Assembly: GCA_946894095.1 (NCBI GenBank)
Contig: OX335653.1
Span: forward strand, 11,227,001-11,291,000
Length of the DNA stretch: 64,000 nt
From: Incurvaria masculella
Taxonomy: Eukaryota > Arthropoda > Insecta > Lepidoptera > Incurvariidae
Direction: 5' to 3'
Below, piece by piece: positions 42,391 through 54,703 of the stretch (within the stretch, counting starts at the first letter, position 1; each line of letters begins with the position of its first letter). A program made the position numbers and the translations under genes. Under the pieces are notes generated by a model that worked only from the letters and a program-made list of their open reading frames with translations, ran no database searches and was not told the origin of the DNA.

Positions 42391-42704
42391 TTGTATATTT
42401 TTCCATAACTGCTCGTAGATTTTAGGCCACTGAAGTATACTATCAATGGATGGGGAGAATCAAGCAAAGAGTAGAACCGTCTTATAATTTCATGTCTGAA
42501 AAAAAAACTGAACCGCTTTAGAAAAACAAGGATCAAATTAATAAATACATATTCAATGGTAGGGTAATTAAAATAAACAAATGCCAATGAACATCGTAAC
42601 TACAAATGTTATGTTATGCAACGACATTTACATTGAAGCATTGTAATCAGATTTTCAATATGAATATAATATATTTTTAACATAAGTGATTGGTCAGGAC
42701 ATTA

Positions 42705-42840
42705 ATTATAAGCAGTATCCGAACCGGAGACCGTTTGATTACATGTCCACTTCTCTACCGCAGAGCTATCCAGACAGTTAGGTCAGGCAACGAATTTCCA
42801 TGTAATCCAAAGATCGCAAGCCTGAATCCTGCTTCAAAGG
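42705..42840 (-). repeat. tRNA-like SINE fragment
   Basis: On the minus strand: TAGCTCTGCGGTAGAGAAGT, GGACATGTAATC and GGTTCGGAT, a D-arm, anticodon-arm and T-arm-like series related to 11826-11930. A second partial copy in + orientation (CATGTAATCCAAAGATCGCA) follows directly, giving a back-to-back pair. Confidence 0.5.
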
Positions 42841-43189
42841 ATTGTCCTGACCAAACATATTTCTGATTATATACAAAATCTGATATCAATGCTCTGAGTG
42901 AATCGGAGGGCCTAATCGATACAGCAAGCGTTTTTCATTAATGATATTATGGTTCTAATTTATTGAAATGGACATGTATCTCTAATTTACTTAGAAACCA
43001 TCTGAAAAGGACGAGTGACTGCTAGCTGACACTGACTCACTCAAATAATATGGATGATATATTTGATAGTAAGCATTCGCTGCAAAGCTAAATTGCAACA
43101 TTGTAAGTCTACAATTTTATCACGACTCGTGAATCTGCCCTATGCAAAAGCAATCCATAAGCCTGTCCAGACCCAAGCATAAACATATC

Positions 43190-43440
43190 AATAGAGGCGG
43201 CACTGCGCGACGGAGAGGGTGCGCCGCGGCGCGTCGCCTGCCGCCTCTACCGATAAATATTTAATGATCTGCACGAATGGGGCTAGGGGTGCAGCTAAGT
43301 TTACGACACTACATTGTTGTTCCTTCGCCCATTACTGCGAGCGTAAAGCGAAGTTAGCTCATTGCCGTATTAGCTATTCCCGAGGCGCGGAGTCTGGGCA
43401 CGTACGTGGAACGGAAAACGACGATGCGGTTCGAGATTGA
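43190..43440. other. CpG-rich block with a long stem-loop
   Basis: TAGAGGCGGCA (43193-43203) is mirrored by TGCCGCCTCTA (about 43239-43249), with inner GCGCGACG/CGTCGC pairing and a GC-rich loop. The block continues CpG-rich to about 43435. It is unlike the AT-rich surroundings and not repeated in the window. Promoter, untranslated exon or regulatory element of an unseen gene are possible. Confidence 0.35.
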
Positions 43441-43926
43441 TACATTAACTAGATACATGTTTCAGGATGCAGTGTTACAGTGTATTATATTTTAGCGGGG
43501 TCATAGTTATGAGAGGGTATTTCATCCGGATATTGTAACATGGTAGAAATCATTGTTTGTGAGTGCTGATGCATTAATGGTAAACATATGTATTTGCGAT
43601 TATTTTTGAGATCGTACCGAACGCATGTAAAACATTGCCATAAAATAAATATTGACGCAGAGAACTTACCTATATACATGAGTGTACACAAACGTAAAGC
43701 CATTAATGACTGCAGGTGATCCCAGTAACGACAGTACACAGGTTAATAGAGGTCGACAGCGTGCCTGTCGGCCGCTATACTCGTACGGTATATAATAACT
43801 AAATGTAGTATCTACTTTAGCACACAACTCCCAGTTAAAGGCTAACGGAGAATGGCTTAAAATCGGCGCCACTGCATTATTTATGAATGTTATAATGCGG
43901 CGCATTAACCTTTTTTTTATTATATT

Positions 43927-44340
43927 ACTAGCTGCGGTACCCGGCTACGCTCGGGTTAATGTCAGGCTGAATTATATCGTGGATAAAAAATAGCCCAAAG
44001 GGCTGGTCCATAGGCTGGTCCAGGACAATATATTCATCTACCAAATTTATTCAAGATCGTTTGAACCCATAGAGCTTCGTAAGCATTTGGTGGCTATTTA
44101 AAAAAAAAGCATGTGTCGCCATAACTTTTCTGCACTTACACTGCTTACCTAGTAAGTAAGTAACGAAGAGTACATAAAGTTTTATGTGGACTTCAAACCA
44201 TAGTCAGCCTCAACGTCGAAAACCCATCTCGAACCTTACTGCTCTCAGAGATTCTATAGGTTGATAAAACACGCATATAAATCGGGTTATTGGTTCGCAA
44301 GTTAAAAGCATTTAACACTCACTACTCGCCCCTCTGGTAA
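43927..44340 (-). mobile_element. non-autonomous Helitron relic, - orientation
   Basis: ACTAGCTGCGGTACCCGGCT at the left edge is the inverted hairpin-CTAGT end of the 9310-9799 element. Following blocks match in order: AATAGCCCAAAGGGCTGG, TGGTGGCTATTTAAAAAAAA and GTCAGCCTCAACGTCGAAAA. A small internal repeat (GGCTGGTCCA twice) is at 44002-44020. It abuts the LINE tail at 44341. Confidence 0.7.
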
Positions 44341-44961
44341 TGAAATGAAATGAAATGAAATGAAATTATGTTTATTTACCATAACTACTAGAAAAACAGA
44401 ACTATATGTAAACCTTAAAAATAACACATAACAATAAAGAAAAAAAAAGAATATTACAAAACAACAAAAACTTAAAATAACTAAAATCTATAATAACTAA
44501 AATTTAACAAGATAACAATTTACAAGGTAATTAACTAAATAATACGATATATTTATTTTTCATCTAAGACGATATTATGGTAAATCGGATCCAGGCGCAG
44601 CATATGTCATTGACAATGCTAGGTGCATAATCAATGACGCTGGTTTTAAGCCTGGCCGTTAAGAAAACATAAGTATTTGACAACTACATACTAACCAACT
44701 ATGTATACATCCAAAGATCTCAACTCTAAAGTAGTAAAAACCAAATAATTTATTGAAAAAAAAAAAATATTTACGAAAAGAAAAGAAAAAGCAAATACTC
44801 AAACTTTAAATCAAGTAATAAAATTAAGAATCAATATTAAATGTTAACCGTACATTAAATAACTACTAGACCGTAATGCAGAAAGGTGTGAATGAAAACG
44901 TGAAAAAAAAAAAGAGAAAAAAAGAACAAAAAACATGAAGACAATTGGGACCCCGATCTGA
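44341..44961 (-). mobile_element. 3' untranslated end of the LINE with (TTTCA)n tail
   Basis: On the minus strand the LINE coding end (44962) is followed by ~600 AT-rich bases ending in an (ATTTC)n run (44341-44368), the short-repeat tail common to CR1/Jockey-like elements instead of poly(A). Confidence 0.6.
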
Positions 44962-45985
44962 CTATTCTCGAGAAGATTGTGACTCCAAGAGGTACTCCTT
45001 AAGGCGTATTTTGAAAGTAAGTATGTTTTTTATAGCACTTATGGGAGGAGGAATATTGTTCCAGCATCGAGAAGCCGCGTACTTGAAGCAACCCTCAAAT
45101 GCAGCTCCACGGTGCTTAGGTATTGCCAGAAGTCTCCCCACCGATCGAGTCCCGTAACGATGCCCTGCACCCAGCCATTTGAGTTTCCGCCACAGTGCCG
45201 TCGGAATGTGTGTACTGATTATTTTATGTATTAAGGTGGCTAAATGCAGGTATCTTCGGTTTGACATATTAAGCAGTCCCAACCGGTTGAGGTATGGGCT
45301 TATATGATCTCGTTTCCTAGTGTGTTCACAGAAACGTATACATGCGTTCTGCACTCTTTGCACTCTTTTTTCGGTTTTCTTATATAGACAGGGACCGTAT
45401 ACTGCATCGCAGTAGTTGAACTGTGCAAGAATGAGTGACTCTGTAATTTTGTGACGGACTTCCCGTGAGAGGTGCTTACGAATTTTATAGAGACATTTCA
45501 GTTTTGCAAATGATGATCGAAACTTATCGGCTATGTGTTCTTCATACCTAAGTTTTTGGTCCATTTTCAACCCTAAGTTCCGTGCTGATTTCACTAAGGG
45601 AATAGGAATTTTATTCATGATCAGAACCGGATTGGATGACATTACCCTTTCTACGGCTTTAGTAGTACCTAATACCATGGCCACTGTTTTAGAAGGATTC
45701 AAGGCGAGCCCATTCTCCACTGACCAGTTCCATGAGTTGTTGAGGTGTTGATTCACTTTAGCAACAGCTTCATTCACGTTGAGAGGTTCAAATGAATAGC
45801 TTAGCTGTGAATCATCTGCGAATAGTTCACAACGCATGTGTTGGAGACAGCTAGGAAAGTCCGCGGTGAAGGCTGTGTACAGCAGAGGCGACATGCAGGA
45901 ACCCTGGGGGCAACCGCGTGGCACCTCTGTAGCGTCTGAGTAGTTAGGAGAACCATCTGCACTATAGCACTTTGTCTTTTGGTAT
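44962..45985 (-). pseudogene. LINE reverse transcriptase, 3' part, split by the LTR element
   Basis: The frame reads GCPQGSCMSPLLY, then the catalytic CELFADDSQLSYSF box, thumb motifs (SARNLGLKMD, HKITESLILAQFNYCDAVYG) and the C-terminal RVQNACIRFCEHTRKRDHIS segment to a stop at 44962. This is an RT of the Jockey/CR1-like (APE-type) group. Upstream the frame continues to 45985, where the LTR element begins, and resumes at 58476. No disabling mutation is seen in this part apart from the insertion. Confidence 0.8.
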
Positions 45986-48900
45986 TGTGGGAACCATATA
46001 TTGCTCCCACATACAAATAGTAGCTATAGCAAACATCTATCAATATATGTAGGTCCATATATGAACATTTTACTTGGTCAAAAATAGGGAATTACCTCTC
46101 GAACAACGAAAGGCCTGTTTTGCTAGCGAGCGTGCTGTTGGTCTGAATGATGTCATGGCTGAAAGGCTACACTGCATTGAGGAGAGAAGTGGAGTTTGTG
46201 GCGAATTATGTACATATTTTAAGATATTATTGATTATAAAATGAATTTTATATCACATTTTATTAATTATTTGGTATACTTGTTTGTTTTGACTGAGGTG
46301 TATTAATATTTCATGAATGATATTATTTTGGTTGATTTTGCATGAATGGTATTGAAATTAGTAATGAAACTATTTAAACACTATAAAGGATTACATTTGA
46401 GAATAATTGTGAGCACATTGATGCGTGTATTTAGGATTGGAAAGTTATAAAATATATATTTCCTATTTGGATCGCTGTATCGATGGTCTTGGCTAATCAG
46501 TGTAACCATTTCTTTTATAAACAAATGGACGCGGTAGGGACATGGGTCCTGAGTCGGGAGTGGGGAAAGGAATAAAAACTCACGCGCAGACAGTTCAAAG
46601 ACAGTTCAAGGAGAGTCGAGGGCAGTTCAGGACGGTCGAGGATAGTCGCGCGGTATTTTCGGTCGGCAGTCCAGGACAAGTCGCGCAGTAGATTTTCAGT
46701 CTGCTTTTTTAAGTTCTCGGGAAGAAATTCGTACCTGTAAGGAGCGACACGACGGTTCGTTTTCGACTTACAGAAATTTCGCAGGGGTGTTAACTCGAGG
46801 TCACCAAATTCGAATAATTATTAGTGTTTATTTGCTTTGGACGCTTAGAGCTGCCTCGAAGGTGCTTGCTCCACATTTAAATATAGAGACAGTGAGATTT
46901 TTATTTAATTTGTGATTGTGATTGCAAGAACATTAAATGTAAATTTTGGATTAAGGTTAAAGTGATTTGTGTATAAATCTATTATTTCGGGCGCGTAAAA
47001 TCGAATAGACTATAGACTTTTATTGAACGAGTGAACGGGCAAGCAGAGTTCCAGACCCCAGACCAGACAGCAGATTGAACGCGAATCGATAAGTTTTTTT
47101 GCACAGTAATTACTGAATAATGTATTGCAAAAATCCATTGTGTATCTGTGTAAAATGTTGTATGTCTTTATTTTCAGATCCTTTATTTTGTTTCAGATAA
47201 TGTGTTGTTTTCTGCAGGTTTACAAATTTATTTCGGTTTATTAATTCTGCCGTTTTGTTAATTTGCGTTTAGATTGCGTCGCGCGTAACGTGCGTAAAAT
47301 AAGTCGATGCGGAGTACGATTAGAGTTTAGAAAAATGTTATTTAAAGAAATAAATGTCAATGGAAATTGTTGGCTTTAGATAGGAGATAGATTGGAGTGG
47401 TTGAATATTTTATTTAAATATGTGGATGTATAGTTTTACTGAATTGAAAGATAGAGTGTGTTTGAGTGGATTCAATGGGATAGTTTTATTTGATATTTTG
47501 TGTGCACTAGTATTTTCAAATAGAATGTTGAGAGAAGTACGAACGATGGGTATGTTTGATTAGGTTTTTCTTTGCTTTGCAATAGTTGAAATATCGTAAA
47601 TGTAAATGTCGATTCACTTTGCCCTTTTTTATTACCGTAGATATAAAACTTGAAGAAGTTTCTATTATTTTGGGTTAAATCATTAAATTATTAGACTTTG
47701 TTTTAAATTGTAAATTCTTTAATTCGATTTAACCTATATTGCAGATTTCTCTGTGATATTTTATTACAAAATATTCAAGTTCAACATCAAATAATTACCT
47801 TGATATTTTGATGGTTTCAACGAGTTGCCTAAGTTGAAACTATATAATCTGCTGATGGAAAATATACAATGAACTACATACAAATGCACTAAATAAATTG
47901 TGGTTCAAGAAATTAAATACATTTTTATTTAATTTCCTTTAAGCTTCAAATCAGTAAATTTCAAATCACGTAGATTTTGAAGGGGAAAGGCTTTGATGTG
48001 TTTCAACCAATATTTTCTGAACATCATATGTTCAATATATTCTCTACTCGTTTTGAGTTGTCTTCGATCACGATATGTGTGAGATAATTTTCACAGACGT
48101 TTTCCAAACGTTTGATTTATTAACGATTGTATACTTTCTGTATTTATGTTGGTGGATTTATCAACTTTAAATTGATTCTTGATATTGATTATGAGGTCGG
48201 CTACAATTCAATTTAACTGGATTGTAGAATACCTGTCTTGATTAAAATAAAATGACATGGATTCTGTGGAGATCTCGATAAAATAATAAAACAAATAGAG
48301 TTCACCACATTGTTAGTTGACCGTGTTGTTCGATGGCCAATTATGGAGATATGAGTGCCTTTTGTGTTCATGGTTTAACTAGATGTGGAAAGTCGTTTAT
48401 GTAGAAGATCCTTAGCTGAAAAGCGGGTGACTACCACCGTTTGGACCAGATTTCAGTTTGGGACCTGCAAATCTGCATCGATGGAGGTTTGGCTAATCCT
48501 CAAAGCCAGTCGCTTACCCGAAGCGCACCGAGATCAGTACTGCTAGTAAATTGACCATGAAGACATAGGGAAATCGTGGCTTCATATTGTTCCCAGAGAA
48601 CAGCTGAAAACCCCATACAATTTCAATGCGAATTTGAGGTTCGGTCATTGTGTATTTCAGACTATAAAGTTTGAATTGCTTTAAGACATTACATAAACAG
48701 CTTCCTGAACCATTCCATATTAGGGCACTGTGTCATATAATGACCGTGTTCACTGAATCAGCCAAATGTCCGAGGAAATATGCCAAAACCACACCTATTT
48801 CATTGATGGCGAGTACAGGCATTTGGAGGGTTTAGCACGCTGTTGCGTGACGCTGTGACCTGTGTGAGATGGCAGTAAAAATCCAACCCTCCATAGTTGG

Positions 48901-49754
48901 TATGCCTTATGTACGACAAAACTTCTACAAATGACTATGTCATTCATGCAATAAAATCCAACCCTCCATAGTTGGTATGCCTTATGTACGACAAAACTTC
49001 TACAAATGACTATGTCATTCATGCAATAAATCCAACCCCTCATAGTTGGTATGCCTAATCGTCATTGGAATAACAATTCTCCGTAAAATATCCGATAACC
49101 CAATCGGTTGGATTTCATTATAAACATCTAAATTGACCATGTCATTTAGCAGTAACATCCAACCCGCCACAGTTGGTATGCAAATAGATTCAATCAAGTT
49201 ATATGATCATATCATAAGCCTGACCTCCCCGTCAGCAGATGTAAAGTAGAGATCAATGACTTAGGAGATCTCTTTATTGTTTGTTAATTTTTGAGCTTGG
49301 AAAATTCTTCAAAATTTGCATCAACGAAGAGGAGAAAGCAAGGTAAATATTTTTTTTGCTTGGCCGGCTTTCACTCAGTTGAGCGGTGGAGAAAATCTTC
49401 AATTTTCAAGGGGCTCTACTGTTAGGGCTTAGCCCAAAATCGTCTTAATTTTCATCATTTTTTTAATTTCCGCAAGTTTCATGTTTTCTTAGTTATAGAG
49501 TATGAGAAGAATGTATACAATATATTATGGTTGAGTAACATTTTAGTTAAATCCTAAGGTGTACTTTATATGAGGTTTAGTATAAATGATTGGATTAAAA
49601 TTAAATTAATTATTCTAGACGACACGTGCCATTATTTAGTTGAGTTGAGTTTAATGTAGAGATGTATGTAAGGAAAAATAGGTATATAAGTTTAGTTAGG
49701 TAGAGTAGATAGAGATAGGTTAGGCTAGGTTGGTTGGGGCTGTGGGTGATTACA
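45986..49754 (+). repeat. left LTR (3,769 bp)
   Basis: It is unusually long. It holds a direct-repeat-rich block with AGTTCA/GTCGAGG motifs (46600-46690) and four CCAAC-N8-GTTGG hairpins (48881-49180). Short frames inside it come from those repeats. A likely core promoter was not pinned down. Confidence 0.92.
48881..49180 (+). repeat. four spaced hairpin motifs CCAAC-N8-GTTGG inside the LTR
   Basis: Hairpins start at 48883, 48958, 49032 and 49159, each followed by TATGC. The first two units are ~75-bp near-identical repeats (containing TTATGTACGACAAAACTTC), the others diverged. The same set is in the right LTR at about 57600-57900. Possible protein-binding or RNA hairpin array. Confidence 0.75.
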
Positions 49755-49756
49755 GT

Positions 49757-49774
49757 TGGTGCCGTGACCAGGAT
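49757..49774 (+). promoter_or_regulatory. primer binding site for tRNA-His
   Basis: TGGTGCCGTGACCAGGAT starts two bases after the LTR. Its complement ATCCTGGTCACGGCACCA fits the 3' end of animal tRNA-His plus CCA over 18 bases, from my knowledge of that tRNA. It sets the direction of reverse transcription. Confidence 0.75.
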
Positions 49775-52700
49775 GTTTGTTGAAAAGCGTTTACTTGGGT
49801 ATTTTACTTAGGTAAATTCTACGAATAAAAAGGATTTGGGTTATCTACGAACACAACAAAAGGGTCAATTATTTAAATGTTTTTTTTAAATGATTTATTA
49901 GTTTACATATATGTATTACTTTTAATTTTAATCCAAACGGTTTGATAGCGACAAAAGTTACGAAAGATTACGAACAGTCGATATGATCTAAAAATAGAAC
50001 ACAGCTGTTATAGTAAAACGGTACAATTTATTAAAACTACAGGGCGCTTTACCACTTCACATTTTTTTGTCCATTGAGCCGCGGGCGTGGCATAGGAAAG
50101 AATATCATGCATGAGGTGTTTCTTTATCTTCTGCAATTTTTATAGAAAACTAAAATTTTACATAAGAACTTTTACGTTTCAACAAGGAAATTCATTGTGT
50201 TTTGGATATAAAAATGTGTTGATTTTATTTGCAAAATGTGTATGTAATATAATGTTTTATGTGCTTTATATGAAGATATATGAAAATATTACTTTAATTT
50301 TAGATGTATGTTTTACAGGGTGACTTCATATTGTTATGTGCATACCTTTTATTCAGGAATTGTTACATGATTTGAAATTTTAAATATGGTGTGTCTCGCT
50401 TAAATCTTGAATCTATACTATTATATCTAATTTGTGTTTCGATAACGGTGTATTTTTTACAAACTTCATATGTTTCAGAACGGTGCAATCGTTGACAACT
50501 GAAATGTTTAGTAATACATAAAATGATGTTTACGGTTGCCTTACTTTATGGAATGTTAATTTTCATGCTTACAAAATGTGTTTTTATTATTTGACGGTTT
50601 AGTTTGCAGGAAAAGAAAAGTTATTATCTAACTGGGCTATGAAGAAACTAGAATGTGGGCTTATGTATGAATCATGTTACGTGGGATGCATGATCGCGGA
50701 ATTGTAAGTTCGACACGTACAGTGGAAAATTAATAAGACGTGTGTAACCTAAATAGGGTAACAATCGTCTTTGTTATAATCTGAAGGAAGTAATAAATTG
50801 GTTCATGTTTGACTTTTAATTTAAATAGGCGGGAACTACTTAGAGAGTTGATTAACGACTATTGCTCACTCATATTTTAAATACAGGAAAGGTCCACTTG
50901 GGAATTATAAATATTAAAGTACAGTGGGTTATTCATTATTAAAGTGGCGCTAGTTGGAAGGACTTCACAACAATTGGGTATTGTAACATTAAGAAATTAT
51001 TGGGCGTCGATATTATTTTACAATAGTTGAAAAGTACGAGCGTTCTTTGTTTTAACATTGAGTAAATTTTATCATGAGATGGATATGGGTTGGCTTGCTG
51101 GCTATTTTTAACTTTATGGTATGGAAGTTAGATGTAGCTATCCATTCGTAGTGTTATTTGCGAGGATTTTAATTTAACGTTGAATCAATAGTCAGTATAG
51201 GTTTATCTGAATCATAGATCTATATTTGAACGTTGGTGAAATTTGACCACAAGTTAGGCTTACATTTGAATTAATTAAGATTAGATATTGTTTATTGGAT
51301 GGTTAAGGGAACGGAGGCGTATTAGTTTGTTTTAAAAACTTTGAATTAGATTAAATACTTTTCGGATAATGAAGTTAGTTTATGCTTGCAGTTATAGACA
51401 TCGCGTTTGGACAGTATGCGGTTCTGAGTGTGATTAGATTATTAGTACTTAATTGAGAAAGTCTAGATTCGTTAAAGTATGCTTACTTCTCAGATTAATT
51501 TATATTAAATATGTTAGGACATATTTAGAATTATTTATAGTTATTCAAGTTTGAATTGATTTGTTTTATTAAAAAAAAAAAAAAAAATTGCATTAAATTT
51601 TATGATTAAAGTTCAATCTATTTTAGGCTTCTTTATTGAGAATAGGTTAAGGATAACTTAGGTATTTGAGGATGTCCTAGATCTGACTTTGAGTGGATTA
51701 TTGCCATAGATACTAGGAGCTTATTTTCTTTGCAATTTAACGTTAAGTAATCGGAATATAATGACATAGACTTAGATCATTTTACAAAAAAATATGTTAT
51801 TGGTTGTAGTATTATCTAGTACTTATAATATTGCATTATATTGAACAATTAAGTACATTCAATTAATGTTCATTCATTAGTTAAAAACCTTTTATCGTGG
51901 GAAATACAAAGCATAGTTTTACTTTCAAGTTATAATTATATCTAGTTAAAAAAAAACCCACATTATGTTAGTTATCCAAGTATTATGTTGGTACGTACAT
52001 AACCGAGAGTTAGTTAATTTTAGTTGAGTCATTTTTATACTTTCATTCAGCGTATTATATTTGTATGTCTAATTTTTTTTCTTTTACGTTAACATTAAAT
52101 ACCTTCTTTTTATCCGTTGGTTTTGCTAAATTTGATCACGCATCATTTCCGTCAATAGAAATTATGACACCACCTTGCGGTGAAATGACTAATCTCCTTC
52201 GAAGGGATCGACTGTTGGTATGTGTGAGCTGCGGCGCAAGGGCTTGGGAGTTCTGCTGTAAGATGAGAGATGGCGCTGTTTCATTTATCGATATAATTTT
52301 ATTTGGACCAAATGTTGGAAAGTTTCTCTGCTTTTCATATGATTGAAATACGTTGTGTTTAAGAAAATATTGGACTGATAATCACGTTGAAATTAATTTC
52401 TCTCTGTGTAGTGGTCTAGCAAAGACAAATCAAGGAATTAGGTTTCCTATTATTGCTGAAGGATAATCAGTTAAGGAAAGGTTAAGTTTTGTGAGGTAAA
52501 TTTCATATAATGAACAATAGAAATATAAAAATAAAATAATTGTAAAAGTTGGATAAGTAATGGTTTAAATGGGGGTCGTAAAATAATTTTAAATACTCGT
52601 GAAAAGATGAGACCAGATAAGCTTAGTTTAATGATTGGGGAGGCGAGTAACTAATAAGACATTAAGATAGGAATAAAACATTATTATTGTTAGATTTGAA

Positions 52701-52884
52701 AATTTTGTTTAATATTTAAGGAATTAAGAATTAAGAATAGACATTCAGGCATGCGACGCGCAGGCAGATTCCAATTCAATTGTATGGTCATTTTGATCAT
52801 GTGCAGGAGACGCGATATTGGCTGTAAGCCGCTTCTCTTTCCTTTCTTTTCAGTGAATCCATCTTAGTTATGGGTCATTCCATT

Positions 52885-53443
52885 ATCGCGGGTGCAACAT
52901 TTAGACGCCTGTTTTCATTTAACCTAATTAAATGAAAAACATTTTTAATTAAATTAGTCTTTAAAAGACTACATTTTAATATGTTTACTTTATATTAACT
53001 AACAAAAAAAGTAAAATGATATTTTAAAAGCCAGGAGAAAGGTTCAAATTGCCATAGCGGGTGCAACAAATTTGGCCCAACCTTTCCAGATCACAAACAA
53101 AAAACACATAAATCTGTTAATTCTAATACATTTAATATGTTATGTCTTAATATTATGAAATGTATTAAAGTAACAAAGAACATAAAATAAAAACTCTAAT
53201 GAAAACAAAAATAAACAATGAAGTAATATTATTTTTAATAATAGCGGGTGCAACACCAAATTATCGCGGGTGCAACCAATTTAAGCTATCGTTTATTTTA
53301 AACTGATAATCATTACACTCTTAAAAACAAATAATTTAAGTATGGTTTTTATTTCTTCTTACTTTTGCAAAGTTTCAGAACGTTAGCTCTTCATTTCTGT
53401 TAAAAAAGTAAACTTTTATATCTTTTGCATCGCGGGTGCAACA
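52885..53443 (+). repeat. five copies of AT(C/A)GCGGGTGCAAC
   Basis: Copies begin at 52885, 53054, 53241, 53263 and 53429, all on the + strand, with spacings of 169, 187, 22 and 166 bases. The intervening AT-rich DNA is not itself repeated. The motif stands out as GC-rich and nearly invariant. Confidence 0.85.
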
Positions 53444-54703
53444 AGTTAACAGTGTATTCTAGCAGTCAATAATTCTTAATAAATAGCAACAAATACTTAA
53501 ATTTTTTGGGACACGAAGATAAATGAATATTTCCACTTCACGTTTAGCCGATAAAACATAACCTCAAGCTGTCAACAACCACTGTTTCGCGCCAGTTGTG
53601 CTAGTTATGATTTTACAGTTTATACCAATTCTTCGGATGGTAATATTTCAACAGCGCCAAAAAAGAAGATATGGTATAAAATCAAATAAAAATACATTGA
53701 TTATTATATTTAGACTTTCTTCTTTGCACTAATAACAAAAAAAACAACTAATAGCGTGATTAAAAAATTCATTTCGGAAATCATCTATAGCGGAATCGCC
53801 CTTATGGGAACGAATACACTAAAATAGTTAAAAAAAAAAATTTTTTTTAAATTGGTTTTTTTTGCAGATAGTCTTATTAATGAAAATTATTGCATCTATT
53901 AAAATAAAATAATGAAAATGTGAAGATTCATTCAAAATTCTTAGTCTATGTAAACTTTATTTCAAATCATAAGTTCTACGGATCGTAGCGAGGAGAAAAA
54001 AAAAACGTAGACATGCTACATCTTCGTAGCAGCAAATTAGGTCATATTATGTGCTACACGTCGTAGCAGGGTTTGAAGGCATAGGAGGAAATTATTGAGC
54101 GTAGAGGTACTACGAGGTTTTATTCTCAGTGTTGTAAGATGATGTATCATCATGATTTAGATTCGCAAAGAGTATATTGATCAGTTTAAAATAATTTTAA
54201 CATATTAAAAGAGTGACGTTTTAATTATTCAAACTTTGATCTGATTTATTTGTTACATGGAGCTCGATGGAATAATTATTGCGGTTTTAATGATTATTAA
54301 TGGAATTAATAATTTTCAAATTTGGTTTCAATAATATTAGATTTCGAATTAATAAAATTTGTGTAATTATTTTTAAAGTTTTAGGAATGATAGTGAGTTA
54401 AGGGATATAATAGTTAATACAGTAATTAGAAAACATTGTAGTTCTGGGGAAGTCTTTGCAGCAAGTCGAATTTGTAGACATTCATAAAAAATGTTCCATT
54501 GGGATGGTTGGGTCTCCCTTAATTAACAAAGAATATAATTATTTTAATACAGATATTTTATTTTATTACCCTTTTCTAAAGGTTTGAGATGTTTGTGTCT
54601 CGCAAAATATTGAAATGTAAAGGTTTCATGGTTTTGACTGATCGCTTTATGGTTTAGCCAAAATTAGCATGTTGTCTACCATTCGCAATCATCAGGAGGC
54701 GAC

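Larger units (their letters stand above)
49755..54703 (+). other. non-coding interior of the LTR element
   Basis: There are 4.95 kb of AT-rich sequence with no gag, protease, RT or integrase motif in any frame. A 93-codon frame at 52065-52346 has no recognisable domain. Structure seen: the GCGGGTGCAAC motif series at 52885-53443 and long A runs (51571, 53826, 53996). The stretch may carry packaging or dimerisation signals. Confidence 0.75.

Noticed and set aside
48795..49043. Repeat-bearing minus-strand frame in the left LTR (and its copy at 57512-57739)
   Set aside because: The frame stays open only because it spans LTR-internal repeats; there is no domain, and it lies antisense to the element.
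52065..52346. 93-codon frame in the LTR element interior
   Set aside because: No gag, pol or other domain; single short frame in 5 kb is compatible with chance.
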